Virus record (IMG/VR): IMGVR_UViG_3300021957_000361
Span: 1-21,949 of that record
Origin: a virus
Direction: 5' to 3' (one strand)
DNA length: 21,949 bases
The translations under genes were made by a program, and so were the position numbers. This document shows, one piece after another, positions 21,596 to 21,949 of this stretch (position 1 is the first letter of the stretch; the number at the start of each line of letters is the position of its first letter). Under the pieces are notes generated by a model. That model was not told where the DNA came from. It made no database searches and saw only the letters and a list, made by a program, of their open reading frames with translations.

Positions 21596-21624
21596 ATAGT
21601 ACTACTGCTATTATATTAGTTCAA
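21596..21624 (-). promoter_or_regulatory. Promoter with variant operator before DUF3310-polymerase operon
   Basis: On the minus strand: -35 TTGAAC (plus 21619-21624), 17-bp spacer, -10 TACTAT (plus 21596-21601). It has the same -35 as the helicase promoter. The inverted repeat here is AATAG...CTATT with an 8-bp spacer (plus 21595-21612), a longer-spaced variant of the recurring motif. Its centre is about 32 bp upstream of the DUF3310 ATG. Confidence 0.6.
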
Positions 21625-21627
21625 GTA

Positions 21628-21949
21628 TTACAGCTGGATATGCGTCGTTTGTCCCCAGGGGGCTTCGTGACGTTCCGTTGAAACCCATAAAACTGGGTAC
21701 ATTGGTTGCTCACCAAAGTCATGTGACTCGAGGTCGGTGAGATACACAGCTGCTTCTACATCCGGATAGTGTTCGTTGATGTAATCAAACGCTGGGCTGA
21801 ACGCAGTGCCGCCACCGCCTGTTACGGGCGTCATTGGGAACTGGTCATCAGGCATAATTTCATCAACATGTGCTACTTTTGTATCTACATGGAGAATCGT
21901 CATTTGAGATGGTCGCAACTCTCCATGAATAGCTGACATTTCACTGATG
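21628..21949 (-). CDS. VWA-like/DUF2201 metallopeptidase-like protein, C-terminal part
   Basis: The frame is open to the right edge of the window, so only the last 106 residues are seen; the ATG at 21939 is probably internal. The segment SQMTILHVDTKVAHVDEI, then VTGGGGTAFSPAFDYINEHYPD and AAVYLTDLESHDFG, matches the C-terminal von Willebrand A-like domain of DUF2201 proteins (GGGGT-x-F-x-P-x-F and T/D-D). Such proteins are often encoded with a MoxR-type AAA+ ATPase in phages and bacteria, and that partner would lie outside the window. Their phage role is unknown. It ends 55 bp before the DUF3310 gene. Confidence 0.78.
   Translation of the reverse strand, partial: ISEMSAIHGELRPSQMTILHVDTKVAHVDEIMPDDQFPMTPVTGGGGTAFSPAFDYINEHYPDVEAAVYLTDLESHDFGEQPMYPVLWVSTERHEAPWGQTTHIQL

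Overview
The window is part of a tailed, temperate bacteriophage genome (or a circularised or metagenomic phage contig). Evidence for a phage: a run of tail genes, a tyrosine integrase beside a tRNA-like attachment core, and an oppositely oriented early module for replication and recombination. Gene content is typical of siphovirus-like phages of aquatic Gammaproteobacteria: a family A polymerase, an SF3 primase-helicase, DUF3310, a Gp88-like cysteine protein and a phage CsrA. The host assignment is inference only. The structural genes lie left of the attachment core and the integrase lies right of it. This matches attP in an unintegrated genome (the lambda-like order tail - attP - int) better than one end of an integrated prophage.

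Left arm, + strand, 1-8622: the end of a tail-fibre-like protein, a 587-aa beta-propeller-like tail or receptor protein, a small tail assembly chaperone-like protein, a coiled-coil/membrane protein, a 565-aa tail protein, and a 1184-aa tail-tip/fibre protein built around about 63 tandem decapeptides. Small tail-end and Lys-rich/HNH-like proteins follow. A promoter at about 2637-2665 can restart transcription before the 565-aa gene.

Centre, 8623-9999: a non-coding, repeat-rich block of about 370 bp, which also holds one possible 21-codon ORF. It contains several palindromes, a nested 14-bp inverted repeat, and a 20-bp match to the 3' end of a tRNA-Ser (putative attP). It is followed by the integrase.

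Right arm, - strand, 21949 down to 9964: transcription runs right to left. In that order the genes are: a VWA-like protein (cut by the window edge), DUF3310, two small proteins, DNA polymerase I-like polymerase, CsrA, SF3 primase-helicase, a Cas4-like PD-(D/E)XK nuclease with cysteines for an Fe-S cluster, a terminator, two small membrane proteins, several tightly overlapping small genes, a Gp88-like cysteine protein, a SNF2-type helicase, a coiled-coil protein, a 233-aa conserved protein, a VRR-NUC-type nuclease, an HTH repressor candidate and a small excisionase-like HTH protein.

The most interesting regulatory signal is a repeated palindrome, AATAATAG-N5-CTATTATT and variants. It sits in most of the larger inter-operon gaps, usually 28-36 bp upstream of a start codon, and several copies overlap a -35/-10 promoter. 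It looks like a dispersed operator set that could tie early and late operons to one regulator. Other notable points are Leu at the position equivalent to E. coli Pol I residue 762 (consistent with a temperate lifestyle), a csrA gene between polymerase and primase, and four unusually long same-phase gene overlaps.
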